Assembly: GCA_964450795.1 (NCBI GenBank)
Contig: CAYVDI010000004.1
Location: forward strand, 1-37,323
From: JAGOTT01 sp964450795
GTDB taxonomy: Bacteria; Patescibacteriota; Minisyncoccia; Moranbacterales; UBA1568
Length of the DNA: 37,323 nt
Reading direction: 5' to 3'
The notes under the pieces are model-generated. The model saw only the letters and a list, made by a program, of their open reading frames with translations, was not told the DNA's origin and ran no database searches. Shown here one piece after another: positions 8,720-15,365 of this stretch. Positions within the stretch are counted from its first letter, which is position 1; the number at the start of each line of letters is the position of its first letter. The translations under genes were made by a program, and so were the position numbers.

Positions 8720-9430
8720 TCAATGTATGTGACGCTCGGCCGATTCGGCCGACTTTCTCCGACGGAACGATCCGTTCTCGAGGGAAAACACCGTCTTCGT
8801 CTGATCAAAAACTGTATCGAGATCGTGCGATACGAGGACGATCGTCATGCCGGATCGATTCAGCGCAGCAAGAAACGCGAAGAACTTTTCCTGCGACACC
8901 ACATCGATATTGGCCGTCGGCTCATCAAGGACGAGAAGCCGCGGACTGGACACGAGCGCCCGCGCGATGAACACGCGCTGACGTTCCCCTCCTGAGAGTT
9001 CGCCGATGAGCCGATCCGCGAGATGTTCGATCTCGGCCACCCGGAGAGCTTCATCCACGGAATGACAGTGCCCCATCCCGAAACGGCAGGAAATCGATTC
9101 CGTACCCGGAGCATGACCGCTCTCGACGATCTCCCTCACCGTGGCAGGAAACTCCCGCTCCCGCTGGAAGACATACTGCGGAACATATCCGACCGACTCC
9201 CATGCCGAAAATTCCCCGATCGGCGTTCCGAAGAGGCGGATATCCCCCTCGGAAGGTCGAAGCAATCCGAGAAGAAGCCGGAGTGCCGTCGTCTTTCCCG
9301 AACCGTTCCCGCCGACGATCCCGGCATACCCGCCCTCTTCGATCGAAAACGAAAGCTCCCGGAACACCGGTTCCGAACTCCCACCATATCCGAATCGTAC
9401 TTCGGAAAACTGTACGGCTGGCTGGTCCAT
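8720..9430 (-). CDS. znuC: Zinc ABC transporter ATP-binding protein
   Basis: The ATPase that drives metal import. Walker A is GGNGSGKTT, the Q-loop lies in VGYVPQYV, the ABC signature is LSGGERQRVFIARAL, Walker B is LLVLDEPT and the switch His is in LVSHD. All catalytic motifs are intact. The protein is 236 residues, normal for ZnuC. An upstream ATG at 9460 would add ten residues and overlap the znuA stop by 13 nt. The ATG at 9430 (MDQPAVQFSEVRF) matches the usual start of the family, but neither has a strong Shine-Dalgarno, so the start is uncertain. Confidence 0.9.
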   Translation of the reverse strand: MDQPAVQFSEVRFGYGGSSEPVFRELSFSIEEGGYAGIVGGNGSGKTTALRLLLGLLRPSEGDIRLFGTPIGEFSAWESVGYVPQYVFQREREFPATVREIVESGHAPGTESISCRFGMGHCHSVDEALRVAEIEHLADRLIGELSGGERQRVFIARALVSSPRLLVLDEPTANIDVVSQEKFFAFLAALNRSGMTIVLVSHDLDTVFDQTKTVFSLENGSFRRRKSAESAERHIH

Positions 9431-9447
9431 GTGGATGGCCTCAGGAT

Positions 9448-10380
9448 TTACGGCGTGCACTCCATGGCTTTCGAGAGATTCGCGAGATTCTCCCGCATGA
9501 TGGAAATGTAATTCTTTCCGGCGGCGGCGTCCTCCTTGGAAATTCCCTCGATCGGATCGAAAACGAGCGTCTCGGCACCGATTTCCCGTGCAAGTGTCTT
9601 CGAAACCTTCGGCGACACGAGCGTCTCGAAGAAAATATACCGTATATTTTCCTTTTTCGCGAGGTTCGCGAGATCTGCCATCCGACCTGCGGACGGCTCG
9701 GCTTCGGGAGACAGGCCCGATATCGAGTGCGCCTCGAATGCGTACCGTTTCGCAAGATAGGCGAATGCGTCATGGGACGTGACCACTTCGTTCTTCGAGC
9801 AGTGAGACAGGGTATTCCGATACTCGCCATCGACCGCCTCCATCTCCGAGAGGGACTGCGCGGCGGCGGCATCGAAAGAAGCGGTTCGGGACGGATCCTT
9901 CTCGGAAAACGCGACCCGAAGCGACCCGATGATGCTCTCCGCGAACACGGGGTCGAGCCAGAAATGCGGATCTGAAACGCCTTCGGACAGCGGAAGAGCC
10001 GTCACGGATTCCGAGGCATTCACGACGACGATCCCTTTTCCCCGAAGCGACGGAGTGAGTTTTTCCGCCCACGGATCCATCCCTGATCCGTTGAAGACGA
10101 ACACGTCCGCCTGTTCGATGGAGATGATATCCTTCGGCGTCGGATCGTATTCGTGAGGCTCTGCCCCGAAAGGGACGATTGTCGTCACGTGGACCGCATC
10201 TCCGCCGGCCATTCTCGAGAACTCCGCAAGCGGATAAAACGTCGCCACGACCCGGAGACGTCCCGTCTCCGGCGCGATATCCCGCCCGCCTTCGTTTCTC
10301 CCGAAAAGGAAAAACGCTGCGACGATCAGGATCGTCACCGCAAGCGCTCCGAAGAATACGAATTCCCTTTTCATTCTCAT
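9448..10380 (-). CDS. znuA: Zinc ABC transporter substrate-binding protein
   Basis: The extracytoplasmic metal-binding protein of the ZnuA/TroA (cluster A-I) family, about 310 residues. A single hydrophobic segment at the N-terminus (FVFFGALAVTILIVAAFFLF) acts as a signal or membrane anchor. There is no lipobox Cys, so it is probably tethered by this helix. Likely metal ligands are the His in GAEPHEYDP, the His in SDPHFWLDP, the His in TSHDAFAYL and the Asp in VFDPIEG. The His-rich loop of many zinc-specific members is absent. Starts at 10380 and 10374 are both possible. It is preceded by zur with a 26-nt gap. Confidence 0.9.
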   Translation of the reverse strand: MRMKREFVFFGALAVTILIVAAFFLFGRNEGGRDIAPETGRLRVVATFYPLAEFSRMAGGDAVHVTTIVPFGAEPHEYDPTPKDIISIEQADVFVFNGSGMDPWAEKLTPSLRGKGIVVVNASESVTALPLSEGVSDPHFWLDPVFAESIIGSLRVAFSEKDPSRTASFDAAAAQSLSEMEAVDGEYRNTLSHCSKNEVVTSHDAFAYLAKRYAFEAHSISGLSPEAEPSAGRMADLANLAKKENIRYIFFETLVSPKVSKTLAREIGAETLVFDPIEGISKEDAAAGKNYISIMRENLANLSKAMECTP

Positions 10381-10406
10381 ATCATGTACCTGTATAAATC
10401 GTTGGC

Positions 10407-10847
10407 CTACGCCTTTTGGCGACAACCTCCGCAAAGACCAAGGAATTCGAGCGAATGGTCGATAATCCGGAATCCTTCCTTCCGTTCGATTCTCCGCTCC
10501 TCACGCACAAGCGACTCGTCCGGAACCGAGACGTCCCTGACCGTACCGCAATCCACGCACACGAGATGGTGATGATGCGGACCGGCGAGCTCATAGAGCG
10601 CGATATCGTTCCGGAGCGTCAACTCCTCCACGATTCCTATTCTTTTCAGGAATTCGAGTTCGCGATAGACCGTCGTCTTGTTCGGACGTTTCCCCTTCTC
10701 TTCAAGGGACTCAAGCATCATCGGGACGGACAACGGCGCCGAAGCCTCCGACAGGAGAGCGAGAACCTCCCTGCGCGTCCGGGACAGACGGACTCCGAGG
10801 TCGGTAAGTTTCTGAAATACCGGATAACGATGATCGGTTTGTCTCAT
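10407..10847 (-). CDS. zur: Fur-family metalloregulator, probably zinc-responsive (Zur)
   Basis: A 146-residue Fur-family repressor with an N-terminal winged helix (RLSRTRREVLALL, RPNKTTVYRELEFLKRIGIVEE) and a C-terminal dimerisation domain. The latter has HHHHLVCVDCG and a terminal CGGC, the two CxxC pairs forming the structural zinc site. It lies first in an operon with znuA, znuC and znuB, and a perfect palindrome sits in its promoter. The expected behaviour is zinc-dependent repression of itself and the transporter. The frame extends to 10901, but that extension overlaps the promoter. The ATG at 10847 (MRQTDHRYPVFQKL) starts inside the transcript and is chosen. Zinc specificity is inferred from context. 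Confidence 0.88.
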   Translation of the reverse strand: MRQTDHRYPVFQKLTDLGVRLSRTRREVLALLSEASAPLSVPMMLESLEEKGKRPNKTTVYRELEFLKRIGIVEELTLRNDIALYELAGPHHHHLVCVDCGTVRDVSVPDESLVREERRIERKEGFRIIDHSLEFLGLCGGCRQKA

Positions 10848-10878
10848 TTCCGTTTCCGCTTTATACGAATGTGTATCC

Positions 10879-10908
10879 ACTATAGTGCAACTCAGTTGCA
10901 TTTGTCAA
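10879..10908 (-). promoter_or_regulatory. Sigma70-type promoter of the zur-znuACB operon
   Basis: On the minus strand, TTGACA (10908-10903) and TATAGT (10884-10879) are separated by 18 nt. The predicted transcript starts near 10872 and leaves a leader of about 25 nt before the zur ATG at 10847. Confidence 0.8.
10886..10900. promoter_or_regulatory. Putative Zur operator, perfect 7-1-7 palindrome
   Basis: TGCAACTCAGTTGCA is a perfect inverted repeat around a single C. It lies wholly within the 18-nt spacer of the zur promoter and also overlaps the likely -35 of the divergent rtcB promoter. Fur-family proteins commonly bind such short palindromes. That Zur binds here is inferred. Confidence 0.75.
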
Positions 10909-10922
10909 ACGCATGGTATACT
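10896..10922 (+). promoter_or_regulatory. Probable rtcB promoter, extended -10
   Basis: TATACT at 10917-10922 preceded by TG at 10914-10915 forms an extended -10. A -35-like TTGCAT (10896-10901) is 15 nt upstream and made of the right half of the palindrome. The spacing is short, so the extended -10 is the main evidence. Confidence 0.5.
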
Positions 10923-11008
10923 GGACATGGAAGCGCACAGGATCGGTCCTTTCAGGAAATCGGTTTCCGTGTTAGCATGTTCCGAAGTTAAAACATGAAA
11001 AAGCCGCT

Positions 11009-12508
11009 ATGAATCCATCGGATACCAGGGAAATAACCCCCTACAAACGGGAGATGCGGACCGAAAGGATGAAGGTCCCGGTCGTCTTCCATGTGCAGGA
11101 GTCGCTCATGCCGAACGAGGCGACCCTGAGACAGCTCGAGAGCGTCGCCGGCAATCATTGCGTCTCACATCATATCGCCGCGATGGCGGACGTGCACAGC
11201 AAACTCGGCCGCAAGAACGCGACCGGTACGACGGTCGTTTCCGAATCCGCCATCCTGCCACAGCTCAACGACTCAGATCCCGCCTGCGGCATGCGCCTCG
11301 TCCGGACGAATCTCACCGAAGACAACACGACACCGGAAGAGCTGGAAAAACTTTTCCAAGCACTCGTCCCCCGAGTCCCGACGAAAGCCTATGTCGGAAC
11401 CTATCTCCCCTTCCGCGTCATCGTCGACATCGCGCGCAAGGGCATCGCGCCGCTCATCGAATATCTGGGTATCACGACGAAATACGAGGCAGAAAATTCC
11501 CTCGACCGCGGCAACTTCTTCGCCGAGGAAAAATCATCGCGGTATATCAAGGACATCATCCCGTCGCTCTTCCTCTTCTTCGCGCAGTTCCGCTCGGGTA
11601 TTCTCGGAGCCGCCGGCAACCACTTCCTCGACCTCATGAAGGTGACCGACATCGAGGATCCCGTCCTCGCGGAGAAGCTCGGCGTGAAGAAGGGTCAGTA
11701 TCTTTTCATGATCCACTGCGGATCCGGGATCCTCGGGCAGTACACCATGTACATGTACACCGCGAAGAAACGCGAGCACAAATCGACCGCGATCCTCATG
11801 AACATCGGCCGGTTCTTCTGGCGCACGCCCTTCCGCAAGACCGTCGACGCGATCGCCAAGAAGATCCGCGAGTCCGACTTCGGAAAGAAGGAGCCGCTCA
11901 TCGAATTCACCGGCGAAGAGGCGGACCTCTACATGGCCGCGCGCAACGCCTGCTCCAACTTCGCCCACGCGAACCGCGCCGTCATCGCGCATAACGTCTC
12001 GGAAACGATCAAGGAAGTCCTCGGGCGCGATCCGGAAATGGAGCTCCTCTACGACATGCCGCACATCCTCGTCTCCCGCGAGGAACATTTCGGAAAATCG
12101 CTGTGGGTGCACCGCAACGGGACATCCCGCGCCTACGGTCCGTCGCGCATGTCCGACCACCCGGTGTTCAAGGAAACCGGCGAACCGGCATTCATCCCGA
12201 CCTCCATGTCGACGGAAGCCTATCTTTGTGTCGGTCAGGATGGCAACGACTCCACATTCTACTCTTGCAACCACGGCGCCGGAAAATCGAAGGAGAAGAC
12301 GGATTCCGTCGTCCCCGAAAACAAATCCGAACTCGACGCGAAACTCGCCACCAAGGGCGTCACCCTCTACAACGGTCGTTCCTCCAAAGTCATCGAACAG
12401 GACTCCTCGCACTACAAGCAGGCGGCGGACGTCATCGCGAGCGCCAAGGAAAACGGCGTCGTCAAACCCGTCGCCAAAATGCAACCCGTCTCGGTCATAA
12501 TGTATTAG
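11009..12508 (+). CDS. rtcB: RtcB-family RNA ligase, divergent
   Basis: Joins 2',3'-cyclic phosphate or 3'-phosphate RNA ends to 5'-OH ends through a GMP-linked histidine, with a divalent metal. The 499 residues keep the family landmarks at the spacing known for archaeal RtcB: D90 and C93 (DPACGMR), H205 (GNHF), H236 (IHCGSG), H328 (HNV) and the guanylation His H422 (NHGAGK). Motif wording differs from the usual forms (DIGCGMR, SGSR, PHGAGR), so it is a divergent branch. It is about 20-90 residues longer than typical bacterial members. It diverges from zur, and its promoter overlaps the Zur site. A five-codon frame (10995-11012) ends in a TGA overlapping the ATG. The last codons and the TAG stop lie in a heptad array. 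Confidence 0.88.
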   Translation: MNPSDTREITPYKREMRTERMKVPVVFHVQESLMPNEATLRQLESVAGNHCVSHHIAAMADVHSKLGRKNATGTTVVSESAILPQLNDSDPACGMRLVRTNLTEDNTTPEELEKLFQALVPRVPTKAYVGTYLPFRVIVDIARKGIAPLIEYLGITTKYEAENSLDRGNFFAEEKSSRYIKDIIPSLFLFFAQFRSGILGAAGNHFLDLMKVTDIEDPVLAEKLGVKKGQYLFMIHCGSGILGQYTMYMYTAKKREHKSTAILMNIGRFFWRTPFRKTVDAIAKKIRESDFGKKEPLIEFTGEEADLYMAARNACSNFAHANRAVIAHNVSETIKEVLGRDPEMELLYDMPHILVSREEHFGKSLWVHRNGTSRAYGPSRMSDHPVFKETGEPAFIPTSMSTEAYLCVGQDGNDSTFYSCNHGAGKSKEKTDSVVPENKSELDAKLATKGVTLYNGRSSKVIEQDSSHYKQAADVIASAKENGVVKPVAKMQPVSVIMY

Positions 12509-12557
12509 GTATTTGGTATTTGGTATTTGGTATCCCGTATCATGTATAAAACGCATA
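12502..12557 (+). repeat. Heptad array, GTAT core, seven units
   Basis: GTAT occurs at 12502, 12509, 12516, 12523, 12530, 12537 and 12544, every step exactly 7 nt, with three variable bases between. One ATAC (12554-12557) follows in opposite orientation. The rtcB stop codon TAG (12506-12508) is part of the first unit. Confidence 0.9.
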
Positions 12558-12583
12558 CGGGGAGAAAACCGAGACAAGAAAAG

Positions 12584-12615
12584 ACCGCTTCGTCATGTTG
12601 ACCGAAGCGGTTTTC
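12584..12615 (+). terminator. Rho-independent terminator of rtcB
   Basis: ACCGCTTCGTCA (12584-12595) pairs with TGACCGAAGCGGT (12599-12611) with one bulge and a three-base loop, followed by TTTTCG. It lies just beyond the heptad array. Confidence 0.75.
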
Positions 12616-12656
12616 GTTTGTGTGGAGACTTCCGGTCTTATTCAAGACCAAGAAAG

Positions 12657-12938
12657 TTACACATCATTGTTTCGACGTACCTGGACAAGTTGCAGGAAAA
12701 TCCTGATAGACATCGGCCTTCCGAGCGCTTTGATAACAGGAATCATTCCTTCAACATCCTCGACTGTCAACAAGGTATCGTGATTTGACTCGGAAGTACC
12801 CTGCCCCTGCGAAGCAAGGTATTGCTCAACAGCCTGATTGATGAGGTTTGAAACCGTTGATCCATCCCTCTCCGCCAACTTCTTCAATGCCAATTGAGAT
12901 TCCTTGGACAATCTAACCGTTACAGGAGCCTTTGTCAC
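12657..12938 (-). CDS. Ribbon-helix-helix (CopG/Arc-like) DNA-binding protein
   Basis: A 93-residue protein whose first ~45 residues fit a ribbon-helix-helix domain: VTVRLSKESQLALKKLAERDGSTVSNLINQAVEQYL, a beta strand and two helices. The remaining ~45 residues are acidic then basic and unassigned. Such proteins are often antitoxins or autorepressors, but no toxin gene adjoins it. The start is GTG at 12938, decided by a near-perfect Shine-Dalgarno GGAGGTGAT ending 3 nt before it. It has its own consensus promoter. Lower GC than the neighbours hints at transfer. Fold is fairly sure; role unknown. Confidence 0.8.
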   Translation of the reverse strand: MTKAPVTVRLSKESQLALKKLAERDGSTVSNLINQAVEQYLASQGQGTSESNHDTLLTVEDVEGMIPVIKALGRPMSIRIFLQLVQVRRNNDV

Positions 12939-12988
12939 GGTATCACCTCCATATGAAAATGTTAAAAAAGCAATTTTACTGACCTAGG

Positions 12989-13017
12989 AAAATAGCACGA
13001 TTCATCGATTTTGTCAA
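12989..13017 (-). promoter_or_regulatory. Consensus promoter of the RHH gene
   Basis: On the minus strand, TTGACA (13017-13012) and TATTTT (12994-12989) are 17 nt apart. The spacer contains the interrupted palindrome CGATGAATCG, a possible autoregulatory RHH site. The TGA stop of the upstream O-antigen-ligase-like gene (13016-13014) is part of the -35 hexamer. Confidence 0.75.
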
Positions 13018-14330
13018 TACTTTCGCGCCACGAATCCGGCGAGCAGGAAGAAAAATAATAGCCCGAAATGCGATGACCAGAACCAGTGGTCGAGGAGGAG
13101 GCTCGGAAGAAGAATGAGAAGGATTGCGGATTTTTGGCTGAAGATTCTTGATCGAAAGACAGAAACCAGGAAGCCGACAAACAGGATCAAACCGATCACT
13201 CCAAGCTCGGCGAAAACGAGCGCAAAAACGTTATGCGCCGGCTGAACGCTCCAGACGGGACGAGTCGGCTCGTTTTCCATGACCACCTTCGTGAAGTTTC
13301 CCGCACCGACCCCGATGATCGGATGCGCCGCGATGAGCGTCTTCGCATCGGCAAGCGACACGATCCGTTCCGATACCGATCCTTCCCGCGTGATCGTCGC
13401 CCCGTCGAACCGCGGAAATATCTGGTCGCGGAGAACAAAAACGAACATGAATAAGGCAAGAGCAAGTACCCCGAGTATCCGCGCACGCTGTTTTCCCCAT
13501 ACGTGATACCTGATACAAGACACACAATACGCGACGATTCCCATCGCCGCTCCCAGCCATGCCGCGCGGGAGAACGTGAGGATGAGACCCAAGAGAAGAA
13601 TGGCGAATGAGGAATAGCAAATGATGAATGAAAACCACGATTCCCGATTCCGTATACGTGATATGTGATACGAAATACCCAATACGAAAACTGCCGCCAA
13701 GAATCCCCCGAGCATGTTCGGATGTGGAAAGGATCCATATGCGCGGAGAAAGCGCTCCGTCTCGAGTTTGAGCACCGACGTTCCTGCCCACCACGATTCA
13801 TGGGTGCTCATACCGAGGAGTGCGGACGCCGGACTCGACTGATAGAGAAACTGCCCTACCGCAAGCATGCTTTGCAGCACCGCCGCCGCGAGCAGGACTT
13901 TCACCGCGGTTTTCATGTCCACATCATCCAATGACCGGACAAGAAAAAACACGCCAGCCCCGAGAAGAAGCTTCACGAAGAAGTACCCTGCAAGCACGGC
14001 ATCCTGCACCCAGAAAATAGAAAGACCGGACCAGAGAACAAGAAGGATAAGGGCTGTATCTTGTATTTTGTATTTCGTATTATGTATTTCCCCATACGTG
14101 ATACCTGATACGAGATACTTGATACCAAACACGCGATGTTTCTTCAACCAACCAAAAACAACAAACACCAATGCACCAACCACGAACACGTCGGTTAAAT
14201 ACACCCCGATCGTTCCGTACTGCCACTTCTCCCCGTTCACAAACGGTTCGCGCAGCAAAAGCACCGTCTGGGACGGAAGAAGGAAGAGAAAGGAAAAAAA
14301 TAGGTTTCTTGAAAGTTTCTTGAAGTCCAT
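13014..14330 (-). CDS. O-antigen ligase/polymerase-like membrane protein (Wzy/WaaL superfamily), carrying three heptad arrays
   Basis: Probably joins or polymerises lipid-linked glycans at the outer face of the membrane. It has 438 residues and about 10-12 hydrophobic segments. Family marks are GSFPHPNMLGGFL (usually G-x-F-x-x-PN), LTFSRAAWLGAA, then AAHPIIGVGAGNF and QPAHNVFALVFAELGVIG flanking the large external loop. Three heptad arrays lie within the gene, encoding about residues 68-92, 215-226 and 266-279. All appear to be in short loops next to basic residues, so the protein may tolerate them. A decamer shared by the three arrays is read in three different frames. The frame remains open throughout. 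Polymerase versus ligase cannot be decided. Confidence 0.85.
   Translation of the reverse strand: MDFKKLSRNLFFSFLFLLPSQTVLLLREPFVNGEKWQYGTIGVYLTDVFVVGALVFVVFGWLKKHRVFGIKYLVSGITYGEIHNTKYKIQDTALILLVLWSGLSIFWVQDAVLAGYFFVKLLLGAGVFFLVRSLDDVDMKTAVKVLLAAAVLQSMLAVGQFLYQSSPASALLGMSTHESWWAGTSVLKLETERFLRAYGSFPHPNMLGGFLAAVFVLGISYHISRIRNRESWFSFIICYSSFAILLLGLILTFSRAAWLGAAMGIVAYCVSCIRYHVWGKQRARILGVLALALFMFVFVLRDQIFPRFDGATITREGSVSERIVSLADAKTLIAAHPIIGVGAGNFTKVVMENEPTRPVWSVQPAHNVFALVFAELGVIGLILFVGFLVSVFRSRIFSQKSAILLILLPSLLLDHWFWSSHFGLLFFFLLAGFVARKY
13492..13533 (-). repeat. Heptad array inside the O-antigen-ligase-like gene, copy 1
   Basis: On the + strand ATAC lies at 13499, 13506, 13513 and 13527, with ACAC at 13520: 7-nt steps. 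Positions 13492-13516 are identical for 25 nt to 14087-14111. It encodes the loop reading CVSCIRYHVWGK. Confidence 0.85.
13654..13688 (-). repeat. Heptad array inside the O-antigen-ligase-like gene, copy 2
   Basis: ATAC or ATAT at 13654, 13661, 13668, 13675 and 13682 on the + strand, exact 7-nt steps. It encodes the loop reading VLGISYHISRIRN. Confidence 0.85.
14056..14128 (-). repeat. Heptad array with inverted arms inside the O-antigen-ligase-like gene, copy 3
   Basis: On the + strand GTAT lies at 14056, 14063, 14070, 14077 and 14084. After CCC, ATAC follows at 14094, 14101, 14108, 14115 and 14122. That makes five units in each orientation, all at exact 7-nt steps, able to form an imperfect hairpin. 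It encodes about 25 residues between the second and third hydrophobic segments. Confidence 0.92.
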
Positions 14331-14368
14331 ACATTGCTTATACTAGCACTTTTTGCTACCCTGCGCAT

Positions 14369-14989
14369 ATGCGATTCATCACCATTTCCGGTGTTGACGG
14401 ATCCGGAAAATCAACCCAGCTCGCACTCCTCAGGGCGCATCTCGAAAAGACCGGGAAAAAGGCCGCCGTTTTCAATGCGGTCGAATTCTCGCTCGCGAAC
14501 CGTCTCGCCCGTTTATTCAAAGGAGACAAGACATTCGAACCGGGAAAGGAAAAGGCTGTCACGAAGGCTTCGTGGCTGTCCGTCGCCCTCCGGGAAAAAT
14601 TCCTCTTCGTCGACTTCATCCGTTTCCACTTTTTCAGGCGAAGACTCGAAAGGCAAGGATTCGACTTTCTCCTCTCCGACCGTTCGTTCTACGATTCGCT
14701 CATCAACATCGCTTACCTTTCCGACTCCCGGGTTCTTCGGTTCGGGATGCGGACTCTCGAAGCATTTCTCCCCAAGACCGATACGGCTCTGTACCTGGAT
14801 ATCTCCCCGGAAGTCGTCATGCGTCGCGATCGGATACCCGAACAAGGAATGGACTACCTCGCTCGGAAGCGCTCACTCTTTCTTGAGAACCGTAACCGGT
14901 GGGGTCTCGTCACCATTGATGCGGATCAGCCGAAGGAAACCGTTTTTTCGGAAATACGGCGCCAGACAAAACTCGCAGGAGACGCTTGA
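14369..14989 (+). CDS. Thymidylate-kinase-like P-loop kinase
   Basis: A 206-residue nucleotide kinase. The P-loop is GVDGSGKST at residues 8-16, and DRSFYDSLIN near residue 108 corresponds to the DR(Y/F/H) substrate motif. YLDISPEVVMRRDR near 150 is the strand and Arg-rich lid region of dTMP kinases. The middle region is unlike housekeeping Tmk: it is rich in Arg and Phe (FIRFHFFRRRLERQG) and lacks the usual EPG motif, having FEPGKEK instead. Such divergent Tmk-like proteins are often found in polysaccharide clusters and may phosphorylate another substrate. Its TGA stop lies within the -35 of the next promoter. Confidence 0.78.
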   Translation: MRFITISGVDGSGKSTQLALLRAHLEKTGKKAAVFNAVEFSLANRLARLFKGDKTFEPGKEKAVTKASWLSVALREKFLFVDFIRFHFFRRRLERQGFDFLLSDRSFYDSLINIAYLSDSRVLRFGMRTLEAFLPKTDTALYLDISPEVVMRRDRIPEQGMDYLARKRSLFLENRNRWGLVTIDADQPKETVFSEIRRQTKLAGDA

Positions 14990-15014
14990 CAGGGATCTTC
15001 CGCTGCGATACAAT
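14986..15014 (+). promoter_or_regulatory. Consensus sigma70 promoter upstream of the candidate ncRNA
   Basis: TTGACA (14986-14991), a 17-nt spacer, then TACAAT (15009-15014). Transcription is expected from about 15021. The kinase gene's stop codon TGA is embedded in the -35. Confidence 0.85.
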
Positions 15015-15020
15015 ATCTCA

Positions 15021-15340
15021 GCTGTCCTTTTTCGGAATCAGCTTCCGGAAAGCGCTTTCTCTGTGAGAAATCGGTTTCCGGAAGCGGAGATGCACGAAGT
15101 GTCGCAATTTCGGGCGGCGAACACGTCGGGAGACCGGATTACCACTCCTGGTTGACGGTTCCCCATGATCGGCGAATGTGGTCCGGTGAGCAGGCAAGGT
15201 GACAGTCCACTGTGGCGCGCCAAGGCCGATGCTCCCGAAACCCATCCGATCCACGTCGTTACGCCCCTCGGCTCCGACACGCATTTCCGCTTCCGCCCCA
15301 CTTCCAAGGCTTCCCAACGCGGCGGCCTTTTTTCTTTTTC
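15021..15340 (+). ncRNA. Candidate structured non-coding RNA, about 320 nt, unknown family
   Basis: The 376-nt gap between the kinase and flippase genes has no convincing gene but begins with a consensus promoter and ends in a T-rich tract. Strong pairing is visible. There is an 11-bp hairpin stem (15041-15051 with 15075-15085) topped by TTTCTC/GAGAAA. A long-range helix pairs 15079-15093 with 15281-15295 (15 bp, one G-U), continued after a five-base bulge by 15099-15104 with 15275-15280. Inside are ACCGG..ACCAC with GTGGTCCGGT and TCGGGAG with CTCCCGA. I searched by eye for RNase P, tmRNA, SRP, 6S and cobalamin-riboswitch core motifs and found no match. The hairpin and the long helix share 15079-15085, so two states are possible. 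It could be a free RNA or a long leader of the flippase gene. Confidence 0.6.
15306..15340 (+). terminator. Probable terminator of the candidate ncRNA
   Basis: AAGGC (15306-15310) can pair with GCCTT (15325-15329), followed by TTTTTTCTTTTT-like sequence. The stem is short, so the call rests mainly on the T-tract and position. Confidence 0.5.
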
Positions 15341-15365
15341 CAGGAATTTCCGCTAGAATAAGGAT

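Noticed and set aside
12502..12557. CRISPR array
   Set aside because: Units are 7 nt with no spacers and no cas genes are present.
11534..12577. 347-codon open frame on the minus strand
   Set aside because: Opposite rtcB, which has all its catalytic residues; composition typical of an antisense shadow.
12657..12938. Toxin-antitoxin pair
   Set aside because: The RHH gene stands alone; no small gene overlaps or adjoins it on the same strand.
15180..15240. Cobalamin riboswitch
   Set aside because: A GGTG...GTCC...ACTGT stretch resembles the core loosely, but the conserved GCCACTG box and spacing are missing and the neighbour is a flippase.
15018..15356. Short frames on both strands in the kinase-flippase gap (15018-15317 minus, 15165-15356 plus)
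   Set aside because: No Shine-Dalgarno or domain, and the plus strand shows RNA helices and a promoter.
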